Assembly (NCBI GenBank): GCA_016124585.1
Contig: WGNL01000020.1
Span: 124,001-188,000, forward strand
Direction of reading: 5' to 3'
From: Bacteroidota bacterium
GTDB taxonomy: Bacteria > Bacteroidota > Bacteroidia > Chitinophagales > Saprospiraceae
DNA length: 64,000 bases
Shown here: positions 50,357 through 59,617 of the stretch, one piece after another
Layout of the letters: each line of letters opens with the position of its first letter
Numbering within the stretch: the stretch's first letter is position 1
The notes under the pieces: generated by a model
Databases searched by the model: none
What the model saw: the letters and a program-made list of their open reading frames with translations, nothing else
What the model was told of the DNA's origin: nothing
Translations under genes and position numbers: made by a program

Positions 50357-51010
50357 ATGGCATCAATCATCGCTGTAGCAAATCTGAAAGGTGGTGTAGG
50401 AAAAAGCACCATCGCTCAAAACTTAGGTGTTAGTCTCAGAAACAGTGGTCACAAAGTTTGTTTAGTGGACACTGATATTGAACAGAAATCCACTATGGAG
50501 TGGGGGGAACGTCGCATTAATAGAGAATTGCCTAATATTCACATGAACTTGGCTTCAGAAGACCGTCTAGCCCGTGAAATTAGCGAACTGGCGAAATCAC
50601 ACGACTTCGTTATAGTGGATGGTTCGCCAGCATTGAGCGAAGTAGCAACCAAAATTATGATGGTAGCTGATTTGGTCGTGGTACCTGTAATGCCGAGTGG
50701 CAACGACTATGGCGCTTTGGAAAAGTTCCTGGCTCGGTATGACGATGTGAAGGCAATGTTGGAATCAAGAGGAATGGCACTTGACCTTGGCGTTGTGCTA
50801 AATGGTTACAATGATAGAATAATCGTCAATAGAGCTGTATACGAAGCTATAAAAAAGTTGGACGTACGTATTTTCAGTACTGAAATTGGCCACCGCGCTG
50901 CTTATCAAGAAGCAAATCTAGTAGGCATGGGTGTTGTAGAACTGAGCGACCCAAAGGCCGCCAATGAAATAGAAAAGCTTACTGCAGAAATCTTAGCACT
51001 GATAAAGTGA
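50357..51010 (+). CDS. parA: ParA-type partition ATPase
   Basis: 217 residues, short ParA/Soj type without an N-terminal HTH. Deviant Walker A motif LKGGVGKST at the N-terminus, CLVDTDIEQKSTMEW (switch), DFVIVDGSPA (Walker B), and VPVMPSGNDYGA. It segregates plasmids by ATP-dependent DNA gradient formation with a centromere-binding partner. Preceded by the octamer array and followed 46 bp later by the ribbon-helix-helix gene. Confidence 0.95.
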   Translation: MASIIAVANLKGGVGKSTIAQNLGVSLRNSGHKVCLVDTDIEQKSTMEWGERRINRELPNIHMNLASEDRLAREISELAKSHDFVIVDGSPALSEVATKIMMVADLVVVPVMPSGNDYGALEKFLARYDDVKAMLESRGMALDLGVVLNGYNDRIIVNRAVYEAIKKLDVRIFSTEIGHRAAYQEANLVGMGVVELSDPKAANEIEKLTAEILALIK

Positions 51011-51056
51011 GCTATTCCTGAATTCTAAACCTATCATTCTTACTTAAACCTTTATC

Positions 51057-51455
51057 ATGGCAAAGAAAAATTTTGATGCTTTTATCAATGCTGCAGGAAA
51101 AAAGCCAAAACCGACTCCCGAAGAGGTGGAAGCAATGGCAAGGCAATTACACCAAACAACTGATATTGCACCAAAAGAGGCTGTTCCTACTTCCCCAGCT
51201 TCCTCAACAATTAAACAAACTAAGCCCACAGCTACTAAGGCAGCAAAGCCAAAGGTTTCTAACAAAGCTACAACAAATTTGAAGAGAAAAGGTCGCAATA
51301 TTTACGGCGCTGAAGCACCAAAAGAGAAAGTACGTATTACCATTGACTTGGCTAAAGACCTATATAAACGCATGAAGCTTGCTGTTGTACAAAACGAGAC
51401 AGAAATATCAGCCTATGTTCGGAATCTAATAGAAACTGACTTGTCTGGTAAGTAA
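51057..51455 (+). CDS. Ribbon-helix-helix partition partner (ParB analogue)
   Basis: 132 residues. A basic, disordered N-terminal half (about 1-85; Lys/Ala/Pro/Thr-rich) could stimulate ParA, and a C-terminal ribbon-helix-helix domain (about 88-130) reads VRITIDLAKDLYKRMKLAV, then ISAYVRNLIETDL. Same layout as ParG/omega-type centromere binders, which recognise 7-8 bp repeats, matching the array at 49977-50264. Confidence 0.85.
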   Translation: MAKKNFDAFINAAGKKPKPTPEEVEAMARQLHQTTDIAPKEAVPTSPASSTIKQTKPTATKAAKPKVSNKATTNLKRKGRNIYGAEAPKEKVRITIDLAKDLYKRMKLAVVQNETEISAYVRNLIETDLSGK

Positions 51456-51524
51456 AACTATTCTGTAGTGTAAATCAAGTTCAATCTTGATAGGATATTC
51501 TAAGCGTAAATAATAAAACACAAC

Positions 51525-52182
51525 TATAACCTAATTGGAAAGACTAGTTAGGGTTGTTTCTTATTGTAACCAACTTGGAACATAAGCTCAATGAGTTTAA
51601 TACTAGCTTTAGCTTGTCATTTAAAAATAAATCCAACAACAAATAAGAAAGCCGTTTCATTTGTTGTTGGTTTCATTTTTTAGTCCTTTTATCTTTTTAC
51701 AACAACACATCTATTTGAATATCAATGAGTTACAGCTCTTCCTATACCTGTTTTGGAATGAAATGTAACTCAATTGGAAATAACTATACCTGTTTTGGAA
51801 TGAAATGTAACTCAATTGGAAATAACTATACCTGTTTTGGAAATCAAAAAACTTCCAAATTAGTTATTTATGTTTCCAATTAGGTTACATTTGCCTTTGA
51901 TTAAGGTATCTCATGCGTAATGGTTATTATAACGCATTTGGAAGATTTAATCTAGAGTGTTCTATTCCAATCTGGTTATATATTAGAGTCATCGGCATTT
52001 CTGCCTTCCAATTCAGTTATAGTTGGAGTTATTTCTGAATTAATTCGATTTAAACATTCGTAGAGGTTCCAATTTGGTTATAGAAATCGTAGTGTCCTAT
52101 TTTTGCGAAATGCTGACCAATTTTATAAATAATTGAATTACAGTCATTTATATCATCAACTGAGCTTCCCAATTCGGTTATA
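51525..52182. repeat. Iteron array, plasmid-type replication origin (oriV)
   Basis: At least fourteen 16-bp iterons of consensus TTCCAATTNGGTTATA. On the minus strand at 51525, 51565, 51743, 51764, 51785, 51806, 51827 and 51928; on the plus strand at 51853, 51874, 51965, 52006, 52067 and 52167. The five from 51743 to 51827 repeat every 21 bp, two helical turns, as part of a 42-bp tandem unit. The last lies 8 bp before the rep ATG and may serve for autoregulation. No DnaA box was found. Confidence 0.85.
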
Positions 52183-52190
52183 ATTGAAAA

Positions 52191-53624
52191 ATGAAAAGAA
52201 AAAGAAAACAAAACAAAGGAATCACATTAATCAAGAAGTCAAACCAACTTATTGAAGCTCGGTACAAGTTTGACGTATGGGAAACAAGGGTATTCTTATC
52301 TGTTTTGGCCAATATTCGACGTGAAGACGAAGATTTTAAGACTTACAGAATTTGGTATCGCGACGTAATTAAGACTTTTGGTCTGACTTCCGGGCAGTCC
52401 TATGGGTTTCTTCGTGATGCATCCCGCAGCTTGATGAGAAAAGTATTCAATGTAAGCAATGAAGAAAACGGGTTTCAGCGGGAGACCGAGTACCATATAA
52501 TTCGATCGGTTAATTTCCTTTCTGAAGGTGAAAAGGGTAGGGGAGTAGAATCCCAAGAATTCATAGATATCACTTTCGATCCGCAAATGAAGCCTATGTT
52601 ACTGCAGTTGCAACGAAATTTTACTGCCTATGACCTCAGAAATGTTGTAAAATTGGGAACCTACCCAGTACGAGTTTATGAATTGCTGAAACAATATGAG
52701 AGTATTGGTGAGCGGACACTTGGATTTGAGGAGATGAAGCGCATGTTCGAGTTGACGGAAGAATATCCCTTATTTGGAAATTTTTTTCAAAAAGTAATAG
52801 CCCCTTCCATGCGTGACGTAAATCTTCACACGGACATAACTATAACCAAAGTGGAAAAGATAAAGGAAGGGAAAAGAGTTGTGGCACTCAGATTTGTCTT
52901 CCAACGGAAAAGTGAGGAAGAACTTCGTATGGCCCGTGGTGAACTGATTGGAAAATCGCTGGAAATACCTTTTCCACCACCATCAAAAGAGGCAGCTCCA
53001 GTTCGGCCAGCTACAGAGAAAGACAGGCTGTTCAACCTTTTTCATGGAGATGTGGTCCAAAAATTTGGTGTCACACCGTCTGTTTTCCTTGAACTTTTGG
53101 AAGGCTGCACGGAAGAGCAGCTTTCTCAAGCCATTCGCGTCACGCGTCGTGCAAAATCTCAAAACCAAATCAAATCTAGCTTAGCAGGTTTTTTCGTACA
53201 GGCACTCAAAAATGGTTACACAGACCCTAAAGAGGAAGAGTTGAAACGCAAAGCATCTGAGGCGCGGGAAACACAAGCCAAAATAGAGATTAAGGAAAGT
53301 ATGGAAGCACTCAAAGATGAACTTGCCAGCAAAATCAATGATACAATTCGGGAATTGACAAGTGCTAATCCTGAGCTAACCCGCCAAGCAATTGACGCTT
53401 TGTATGAAAATCCCGTTTCCAAATCAGTTATAGATGAACAGGAGAAATTGCTTAACCGAGCGCTTTCAATTGAAGATTTCAGACAGGAACGCATTCTCCG
53501 AGAAATGGTTAAAGCCAAAATTGTTGAGCTTGAAAAGGGCAAATTCAAGCCTTTTTATGATGAATATGAAGGAAAAGTGGCATTGCTCAAAGTTGCCTAT
53601 AATAAGTACAGTTCTAACCTGTAA
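52191..53624 (+). CDS. repB: Rep_3 family replication initiator
   Basis: 477 residues. Two winged-helix domains of the Rep_3/RepB initiator fold (about 15-240): ITLIKKSNQLIEARYKFDVW, FLSVLANI, and YDLRNVVKLGTYPVRVYELLKQY, which is the classic signature. A long charged coiled-coil tail (about 270-477) is not part of the core fold and nearly doubles the usual length. It binds the iterons just upstream. With ParA and the RHH protein it makes a complete replication/partition module. Confidence 0.92.
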   Translation: MKRKRKQNKGITLIKKSNQLIEARYKFDVWETRVFLSVLANIRREDEDFKTYRIWYRDVIKTFGLTSGQSYGFLRDASRSLMRKVFNVSNEENGFQRETEYHIIRSVNFLSEGEKGRGVESQEFIDITFDPQMKPMLLQLQRNFTAYDLRNVVKLGTYPVRVYELLKQYESIGERTLGFEEMKRMFELTEEYPLFGNFFQKVIAPSMRDVNLHTDITITKVEKIKEGKRVVALRFVFQRKSEEELRMARGELIGKSLEIPFPPPSKEAAPVRPATEKDRLFNLFHGDVVQKFGVTPSVFLELLEGCTEEQLSQAIRVTRRAKSQNQIKSSLAGFFVQALKNGYTDPKEEELKRKASEARETQAKIEIKESMEALKDELASKINDTIRELTSANPELTRQAIDALYENPVSKSVIDEQEKLLNRALSIEDFRQERILREMVKAKIVELEKGKFKPFYDEYEGKVALLKVAYNKYSSNL

Positions 53625-53723
53625 ATGTGGAGATATATGCTGAATAACTGGTTATTTCAATAAAGCTCCACCAAACCTAAAATCCATTCTGACAGTGTGC
53701 ACGTAAATAAAGGAAAATTCGAC

Positions 53724-54416
53724 ATGAATATTTTCCAATTATCCATCTTAATCACATTGGCAGTTGCAACTAGTTGTCGTTCCAAAGAAAAGGATACCAT
53801 CATACCTAAAACACAGAGTGAGATAAGTTATTTAGCGCTTGGTGACTCTTATACGATTGGACAGTCGGTCGGGCCTGAAGAACGATTTCCAGAACAATTG
53901 GCGGACAGTCTTCGCAAAACTGGCTTTAAAATCTCCAATGTGCGCATCGTTGCAAAAACGGGATGGACAACCGACGAGCTTCAAGCAGGAATTGACGCTG
54001 CAAAAATTAAGGATAGTACTTATACAATAGTATCATTGCTGATTGGAGTCAACAATCAATATCGGGGTAGGCCTGTAAGCAACTACAAGCCCGAATTTGA
54101 GGCACTGCTCCAAGACGCCATCACTTTTGCAGGGGGTAAAAAAGAACATGTTTTCGTTATTTCCATTCCCGACTATGCTTTCACACCCTTCGGCCAAGGC
54201 AGTGCAACAATTACTGCTGAAATAGATGAGTACAATGCAGCAAATAAAGCTATTGCGGAGGAATTGGGTATCCGATATTTTGACATCACCCCTATTTCCA
54301 GGGAGGGGTTAGCAAATCCAAGCTTGGTAGCCGACGATGGGCTGCACCCATCTGGACAACAATATGGGAAATGGGTGAGCCTCATGTTGCCTGGAGTAAT
54401 AGATATGCTTGAATAA
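53724..54416 (+). CDS. SGNH/GDSL-hydrolase lipoprotein
   Basis: 230 residues from the ATG at 53724 (a GTG at 53697 is possible). A lipoprotein signal (LAVATSCRS) is followed by an SGNH hydrolase: block I LALGDSYTIG with the catalytic Ser, block III LLIGVNNQYRG with the Asn, and block V DDGLHPSGQQY with Asp and His. Likely an esterase acting outside the cytoplasm; substrate unknown. Lies 99 bp after rep. Confidence 0.9.
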   Translation: MNIFQLSILITLAVATSCRSKEKDTIIPKTQSEISYLALGDSYTIGQSVGPEERFPEQLADSLRKTGFKISNVRIVAKTGWTTDELQAGIDAAKIKDSTYTIVSLLIGVNNQYRGRPVSNYKPEFEALLQDAITFAGGKKEHVFVISIPDYAFTPFGQGSATITAEIDEYNAANKAIAEELGIRYFDITPISREGLANPSLVADDGLHPSGQQYGKWVSLMLPGVIDMLE

Positions 54417-54442
54417 AAAAGAGCGACCAATAGAGGTCGCTC
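54415..54442 (-). terminator. Terminator of the DUF4382 gene
   Basis: Perfect 8-bp stem GAGCGACC/GGTCGCTC (54421-54428 with 54435-54442). On the minus strand it is followed by six T residues. It sits between convergent genes. Confidence 0.75.
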
Positions 54443-54480
54443 CGTCAGAATATCGAGAATCATACTTTCATTAAAAATCC

Positions 54481-55452
54481 TTAAGGCAGCAAGCCAATTA
54501 TGTTCACAGATAGTGAAATATTAGCGCCCGCGCCTACGCTGACATTGTTTAGGTCAATTCCAAGGTTGCCGAGCAGGTTCAGCTCTAACTCACTCATGAG
54601 TTCAAGTTGGCCATCGCTATTGGAATCTTGGTAGCCGAAAAAATGTAGTTCATAATCACCAGACTCTAAGAATGACAAGGTGTAATTGCCTTGTGCGTCC
54701 ACTGCTGCACTTGTCACTGCGTTCTTGAAGGTGATTTGACTCGTACCTTGGCCCTGAACTTCGGTTTGCTTGTTAAAATCACCTTTTGCATAGGCATAGA
54801 CTACAATTTTGTCCCCAGCCATGCCGAGGTTATCATTGCATTTACCCGCAATTTTGCCTGTCTCAGCTTTCGCAACGAATCTAATGGAATTCTGTAGTTC
54901 CGCTTCGCTAACGAAATCGTACTCATCGGTGGCCTGAGGAGTATCCTCATGACGAATAGCTTTGCGTAAATCAAAGTCCACCACAAGGTTCGTTGTACTA
55001 CCTTCCTTTACATCAAAGCTTCCATTGCTGATTTTCAATTCACTTGTAGTACTGGAAGTAGCCTGAAGACTGTGCTTGGTATTGTCTTGCGTAAGTACGT
55101 AACAACCAGGCGAATTGCCCGAAGCGTCTTTCTCATAATCAAGAATCAGCGTAATATCACTGTAGGTTCCAGATTCCAAATCAATCGTTCCCAAAGTCTT
55201 AGTGCTACCGTTTTGATAAGCCATCAAATCTACAGTTTGCTTCGAAAAACCACTGATTTCGGCTCCATCCACTTTCACGGAGGTTACGGTCACAAAGGCA
55301 CCCTTTACGTTGGTGTCGTCAATCGGGCCATCAGTAATTTCGATGGTGGCAGATCCCTTTGGCGACGCCGAATCATCATCTTTGCATTGTGTGAAAAAAA
55401 CAAGGAGAAGGAGGAGCGTACATGCTCCAAACAGATGCTTCATGGTACTCAT
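54481..55452 (-). CDS. DUF4382 surface lipoprotein
   Basis: 323 residues. A lipoprotein signal (LLVFFTQCKDDD) has an acidic stretch after the Cys, as in surface-exported Bacteroidota lipoproteins. A DUF4382 domain follows (about 35-190) with ATIEITDGPIDD, VKGAFVTVTSVKV and YSDITLILDYEKD, then a carboxypeptidase-regulatory-like beta domain (about 200-290). A binding or adhesion role is likely. The true start may be the Met at codon 4. Confidence 0.88.
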   Translation of the reverse strand: MSTMKHLFGACTLLLLLVFFTQCKDDDSASPKGSATIEITDGPIDDTNVKGAFVTVTSVKVDGAEISGFSKQTVDLMAYQNGSTKTLGTIDLESGTYSDITLILDYEKDASGNSPGCYVLTQDNTKHSLQATSSTTSELKISNGSFDVKEGSTTNLVVDFDLRKAIRHEDTPQATDEYDFVSEAELQNSIRFVAKAETGKIAGKCNDNLGMAGDKIVVYAYAKGDFNKQTEVQGQGTSQITFKNAVTSAAVDAQGNYTLSFLESGDYELHFFGYQDSNSDGQLELMSELELNLLGNLGIDLNNVSVGAGANISLSVNIIGLLP

Positions 55453-55865
55453 AATTCAATTTTTAAGTTAAGAAAATTAACCAGAACCAGTTCAGCTTTT
55501 GAGACTGAAACTTAAAAGCACAAACTGGCTGGTTCTAAAAGCGGAATAATAAAAAATCAGGTATGAGTTGTATCGATAAATGGATTAAGCAGGATTGATA
55601 AAAAAAGGCCCACGCTTCCCCAAGCCCATTAAAAAATGGAACATTGGAGAAGTGTGGAAGCCAGAATTTGACTAAACACAATAACTATTGATTCTTTGGC
55701 ATATTGAGGTAATTAATTAAAGAGTAATAATGACCTGAGCATTACCAAACCAGCATGGATACTGAATTTTTTATAGATAATGCCTTTTAATTGACGATTT
55801 ATAATCCTGTAATATAGATAGCTTTAATTCAAATTATGTTCATTTCATTTGCTTAAAATCTTGAA
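55453..55865. other. Intergenic stretch without a gene
   Basis: 413 bp, AT-rich. It contains an imperfect inverted repeat (AACCAG.../...CTGGTT, 55489-55536) in the leader of the DUF4382 gene and nothing else I can support. Confidence 0.5.
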
Positions 55866-58800
55866 TTATGGGATAATTATTTTTTGGTAATAAAACTTTG
55901 TGCCTTCTACTATTTGAAGCATATATATTCCACTCGGAATATCGCTCAAATGAACAGGGTAGCTAACCTCTCCAGCTTCTAATACCTCCGTTTTTAAAAC
56001 TTGGCCTTGGCTGTTTAACAAATGTAATGATACTCGGTCTGCAGTCAGCCTTCCAAACTTCAGGGTAGCATCCCCTGCCACTGGATTTGGATAAACACAA
56101 ACCCGTTGCCCGTCGCCGGAAAGCAAACTGGCAAACACGACATCAGACATTTTTTCGGTACCATCCATGTCCAATTGCCGAAGGCGATAATAGTACACCA
56201 CATTTGGCGCTACATTTTTGTCCAAAAAATGATAGTCCGTGGACTCCTGGGAAGTATTGCCGAGGCTTGGAATCCATGCTATTTTTTCGAAATCGGTTTC
56301 GAATTCGCTTCTGCGTTGTAGTTCAAAACCTGCGTTGTTTTGTTCACTGGCTGTCTCCCATTCGAGTAAAATGTCAGATTCATGGGCTTTTGCATTGAAC
56401 CATACCAACTCCACCGGAAGCGCAAGCTCTTCAAAATAGACCGTACCAACTAGACCAACATTTCCACTTTCGGAATAGCCTTGGGCAGAGGTAACATTGG
56501 CTGTGTTGAGCAAATGTTTGAGGTCAAACAACTTAAAATCATCAAGGTACCATCCTTCGCAAGCCGTACCGCTGGCTGGACCGTTCACTGTACAATCCTG
56601 TAGGCCTGTATTTGCTCCAAAGCGGAACCTGAGCATTTGTGAACCATTCAATCCTGAAAGGTCAACTATGGTGTTGACGTAACCGCCGCTATACCCGGAA
56701 TATGCCCGTCGTCCATTGAGCGGTGAAAGCGGCACTGGCACACCGATCGGGGTTGGTAGCGCCGCCAGCAAGATATTGTTGTAACTATTTTTAATAATAC
56801 GGCTGTCCAAATCATCCCAAGTCGAGCCATTCCAAATTTCCAATACACCTCCATCCACGCCCGCTTCCACGTCGAACCACTGCCAGAAACTGAGGTGATT
56901 GTTTTTGGTCCCGTCAAGATTTAGTGTTAGTGTGAGGGAGGCATCAGATTCTACAACAGGGTCAAGATGCCACCAGCAGCGGGTACTTCCCGTCGCAGGG
57001 TTGGGGTTGTCGCAGTCTGTAATCCAAGTGCTTGCCGGGACAAACCCGTTTGGCAGCACAACTTCTATTGGTTCGTCTAATTCGGTGGTTGTCCAGTTGC
57101 TTGCATTGATGGTGCCAGTAAAGGTGCGGGATTCCGAATCGCCGACAGGGATACTGGCGATGGTTGGATAAACCACCGTATTGCCTTGCAAGCTGCCGCC
57201 ATCTGAAATAGCTGTGACATTTAAGTTTGGTGAAATCGGGTCGGAAATGTCTACGTTGGTTAGTGGCGCTTGGGAATTGTTTTTTACAGAAATGGTATAC
57301 GTGACGCTTTCATCAACTTCGACCTCTGATTTATCCACAGTTTTTATAACCTGCATGGTGGGGTTGTCAAATGCCTCATTGCCACCAGCGGTGGCACTGT
57401 ATCCTAGCCCCCGACGTGCAAAAGCTTCCCAAATTAAGTTATTGCCAGCACCCCCATAAATCGCGTCATTTGCAGCGAGAATGGCATCACGCATCTGCGG
57501 AAAAGTTGGGTTGCAGTCGGTCAGCTTCAAGCCCTCTACCACAATTTTCATTGCCCGAATATTGCCAGCCGTGCTGGAAGTATTGTAAATATCTGGTTCA
57601 AAACCATATGCATTGATTAGCTGCCAGGTCATATCCCAGAGCATGGTACACCAGATGAACCCCGTGCCGTGCGGATAGGCCATATTGGGTAAATCACCGT
57701 AAGTGTAATCATTGTAATTTGCCGTGGCCGAATTCATGTTCGTGGTGTAATATGCGGGGCGTATACCTTCTCCATTGGCGGCTTCCGCCAGCACATAGGC
57801 ACCAATACTCCGTATGCCTTCGCCCATGACGTCTTCCTCTAGAATATTGTCTCCATCTTTGTCCTCCAATGTCAGCATCAATCCGAAGAAGTCGCTCCAA
57901 CCTTCGCCGCCTTGCTCAGCGCTGTTTAAGCAATTTACATTGGCGGCGCCACCGACCAACCTGAACGAAACACCATGCCCGTACTCATGCGCCATGATGG
58001 CACTGTCAAAATCGCCATCCTTAACTGAGTTAGGAAAATCGGTATCCCAGAGGAACATGCGCATAATTGGATTGGGTGCTGAAGCTCCCGGCGGTTCAGG
58101 TGGCGTGCTAAAACTGGCATTGTTGAGTCCACTACCGTCTTGAGCCCTGGCTAGCACATAATCTCCTCCAGTACCAATGCCGCTGTCATTTGTTTCCTGA
58201 AAATTTCCGGCAGCTTCATCAAAGCCGTACAGATAATATACATCGTGGCAGATGTTATTCCATACGAATAAATTCGTGACGGCATCCTCGATGAAATCCG
58301 TGCCAATTGCGCTGTTTAAGCTATTTGTAAAATTGAAATCAAGCGAAGGAGAACAGGGTACAATCCCTCCTGGGACATAGATCCCAGACAACCTTGTGAT
58401 GCAGACAGGGATTGGAATACTTGGAGTACCTATTGGTGCGTAAAAAGCATAAACGTTGTTGCCTCTGGTGTACTCATAATCTGGAGTAGGTGCCACGTTG
58501 TCAATGTCATGCCAACCATACGGAGAAGCAGTTGGTTCAATAATGTCTATTCCTTGTTTCAATGAACGTGTGCCGTACAACGGCGATTCGGTGGGGTAGG
58601 GGAAGATGTTATATTGACCATCAAACGAAATGGACGGTAAATCGGAACCAGTAGGGTTGTAGGTGTGAGCAGTTTTAGGCGAAAAAAAAAGGGGGGAGTG
58701 TGTTTGTTTTTGATTTGATTTTCTGTCAAACTGACAATGAAGCGTGCGATTATATTTGTTCAATTCTTTTCCAGTCTCGGCATCGATTCGAACTACCCAA

Positions 58801-59294
58801 ACATCTTCGTTGTGAGGAAGGACTACTTCCCAGCACAAACGGAGATGGCCATCTGAGTCAAGTTCATACCCCTTCTTTGTCTGTTCCACAAACGAGGGTT
58901 CGGGGGCAATACCCAAGTTTGCAGCAGCATTGCCGGCGGCTTGACTGGCAGAAAGCGAAATTGATTTGGATGTTATTCGCTCCTGCAAGTCAGCTACCAG
59001 TTGGTCGCTGTAGTGAAAAACTTCGCCTGTTGGTGCAAAATGGACGCTTGCAACACTTGGCAGCACTGGAATGCCATCGATCTGCTGTTGCAGATATATG
59101 TGCGTAAGCCCACTGGTAGAGCTGACATGCCACGAAGTAACAACCAGCGAGGAGACATCTGCCTCCGACAACCCCCATTCCTTGCAATGCCTAGAAACGT
59201 ACTCAATAGCATTCTCAGGTGGTGACTGTGCGAATGCACTGCCCAGCGCCAGCAGCCAAATCGTTGTGGTTGCGGCCATTTTGTATTTATACAT
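55866..59294 (-). CDS. M36 fungalysin-type metalloprotease with T9SS sorting domain
   Basis: About 1142 residues from the ATG at 59294. Signal peptide, FTP/PepSY propeptide region (about 20-190), M36 catalytic domain with the zinc motif HEYGHGVSF and downstream Glu region WSDFFGLML, a DUF11-like repeat (DVSISDP-like: LTNVDISDPISPNL), an adhesion-like beta domain, and a C-terminal type IX secretion sorting domain (VYPNPVAGDATLKF ... GIYMLQIVEG). An exported protease, perhaps nutrient-scavenging. An earlier in-frame Met at 59324 is less likely as start. Confidence 0.92.
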   Translation of the reverse strand: MYKYKMAATTTIWLLALGSAFAQSPPENAIEYVSRHCKEWGLSEADVSSLVVTSWHVSSTSGLTHIYLQQQIDGIPVLPSVASVHFAPTGEVFHYSDQLVADLQERITSKSISLSASQAAGNAAANLGIAPEPSFVEQTKKGYELDSDGHLRLCWEVVLPHNEDVWVVRIDAETGKELNKYNRTLHCQFDRKSNQKQTHSPLFFSPKTAHTYNPTGSDLPSISFDGQYNIFPYPTESPLYGTRSLKQGIDIIEPTASPYGWHDIDNVAPTPDYEYTRGNNVYAFYAPIGTPSIPIPVCITRLSGIYVPGGIVPCSPSLDFNFTNSLNSAIGTDFIEDAVTNLFVWNNICHDVYYLYGFDEAAGNFQETNDSGIGTGGDYVLARAQDGSGLNNASFSTPPEPPGASAPNPIMRMFLWDTDFPNSVKDGDFDSAIMAHEYGHGVSFRLVGGAANVNCLNSAEQGGEGWSDFFGLMLTLEDKDGDNILEEDVMGEGIRSIGAYVLAEAANGEGIRPAYYTTNMNSATANYNDYTYGDLPNMAYPHGTGFIWCTMLWDMTWQLINAYGFEPDIYNTSSTAGNIRAMKIVVEGLKLTDCNPTFPQMRDAILAANDAIYGGAGNNLIWEAFARRGLGYSATAGGNEAFDNPTMQVIKTVDKSEVEVDESVTYTISVKNNSQAPLTNVDISDPISPNLNVTAISDGGSLQGNTVVYPTIASIPVGDSESRTFTGTINASNWTTTELDEPIEVVLPNGFVPASTWITDCDNPNPATGSTRCWWHLDPVVESDASLTLTLNLDGTKNNHLSFWQWFDVEAGVDGGVLEIWNGSTWDDLDSRIIKNSYNNILLAALPTPIGVPVPLSPLNGRRAYSGYSGGYVNTIVDLSGLNGSQMLRFRFGANTGLQDCTVNGPASGTACEGWYLDDFKLFDLKHLLNTANVTSAQGYSESGNVGLVGTVYFEELALPVELVWFNAKAHESDILLEWETASEQNNAGFELQRRSEFETDFEKIAWIPSLGNTSQESTDYHFLDKNVAPNVVYYYRLRQLDMDGTEKMSDVVFASLLSGDGQRVCVYPNPVAGDATLKFGRLTADRVSLHLLNSQGQVLKTEVLEAGEVSYPVHLSDIPSGIYMLQIVEGTKFYYQKIIIP

Positions 59295-59550
59295 GGCGAA
59301 GTGTGTTTGAAGTAACTCCAACAACCGATGCTCTTTTGCATCGGTTGCCGGATAATGAAATAACCGTAAAAATGGTCACTTCAAAAAACATTTCTGACTT
59401 CTTTCTTTCTTATTTTCTGGTTGTCACCTAAACACAGTACAAAAGTAGGGGATTGGTTTTTTCGCATCTTTCACATCTGATTTGACGAAAAACATGGGGA
59501 AAAAACTTTTTCAGTATCTACGAGTAAAAAACTTCAAGCGGTTTTTTCGA

Positions 59551-59590
59551 AAGCAAAAAAGCCTGCAAACTTCAAAGTTTGCAGGCTTTT
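59551..59590. terminator. Bidirectional intrinsic terminator
   Basis: Perfect 16-bp stem (59557-59572 with 59575-59590) with a 2-base tip and T tracts on both strands. Downstream of the T9SS gene that stops at 59618. The rest of 59295-59617 holds no gene. Confidence 0.85.
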
Positions 59591-59617
59591 CGCTATAACC
59601 CTATGTTTTTTTAATTC

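Noticed and set aside
51743-51844. Simple tandem repeat unrelated to replication
   Set aside because: The 42-bp repeat is made of two 21-bp-phased iterons that also occur singly up to the rep start, so it belongs to the origin.
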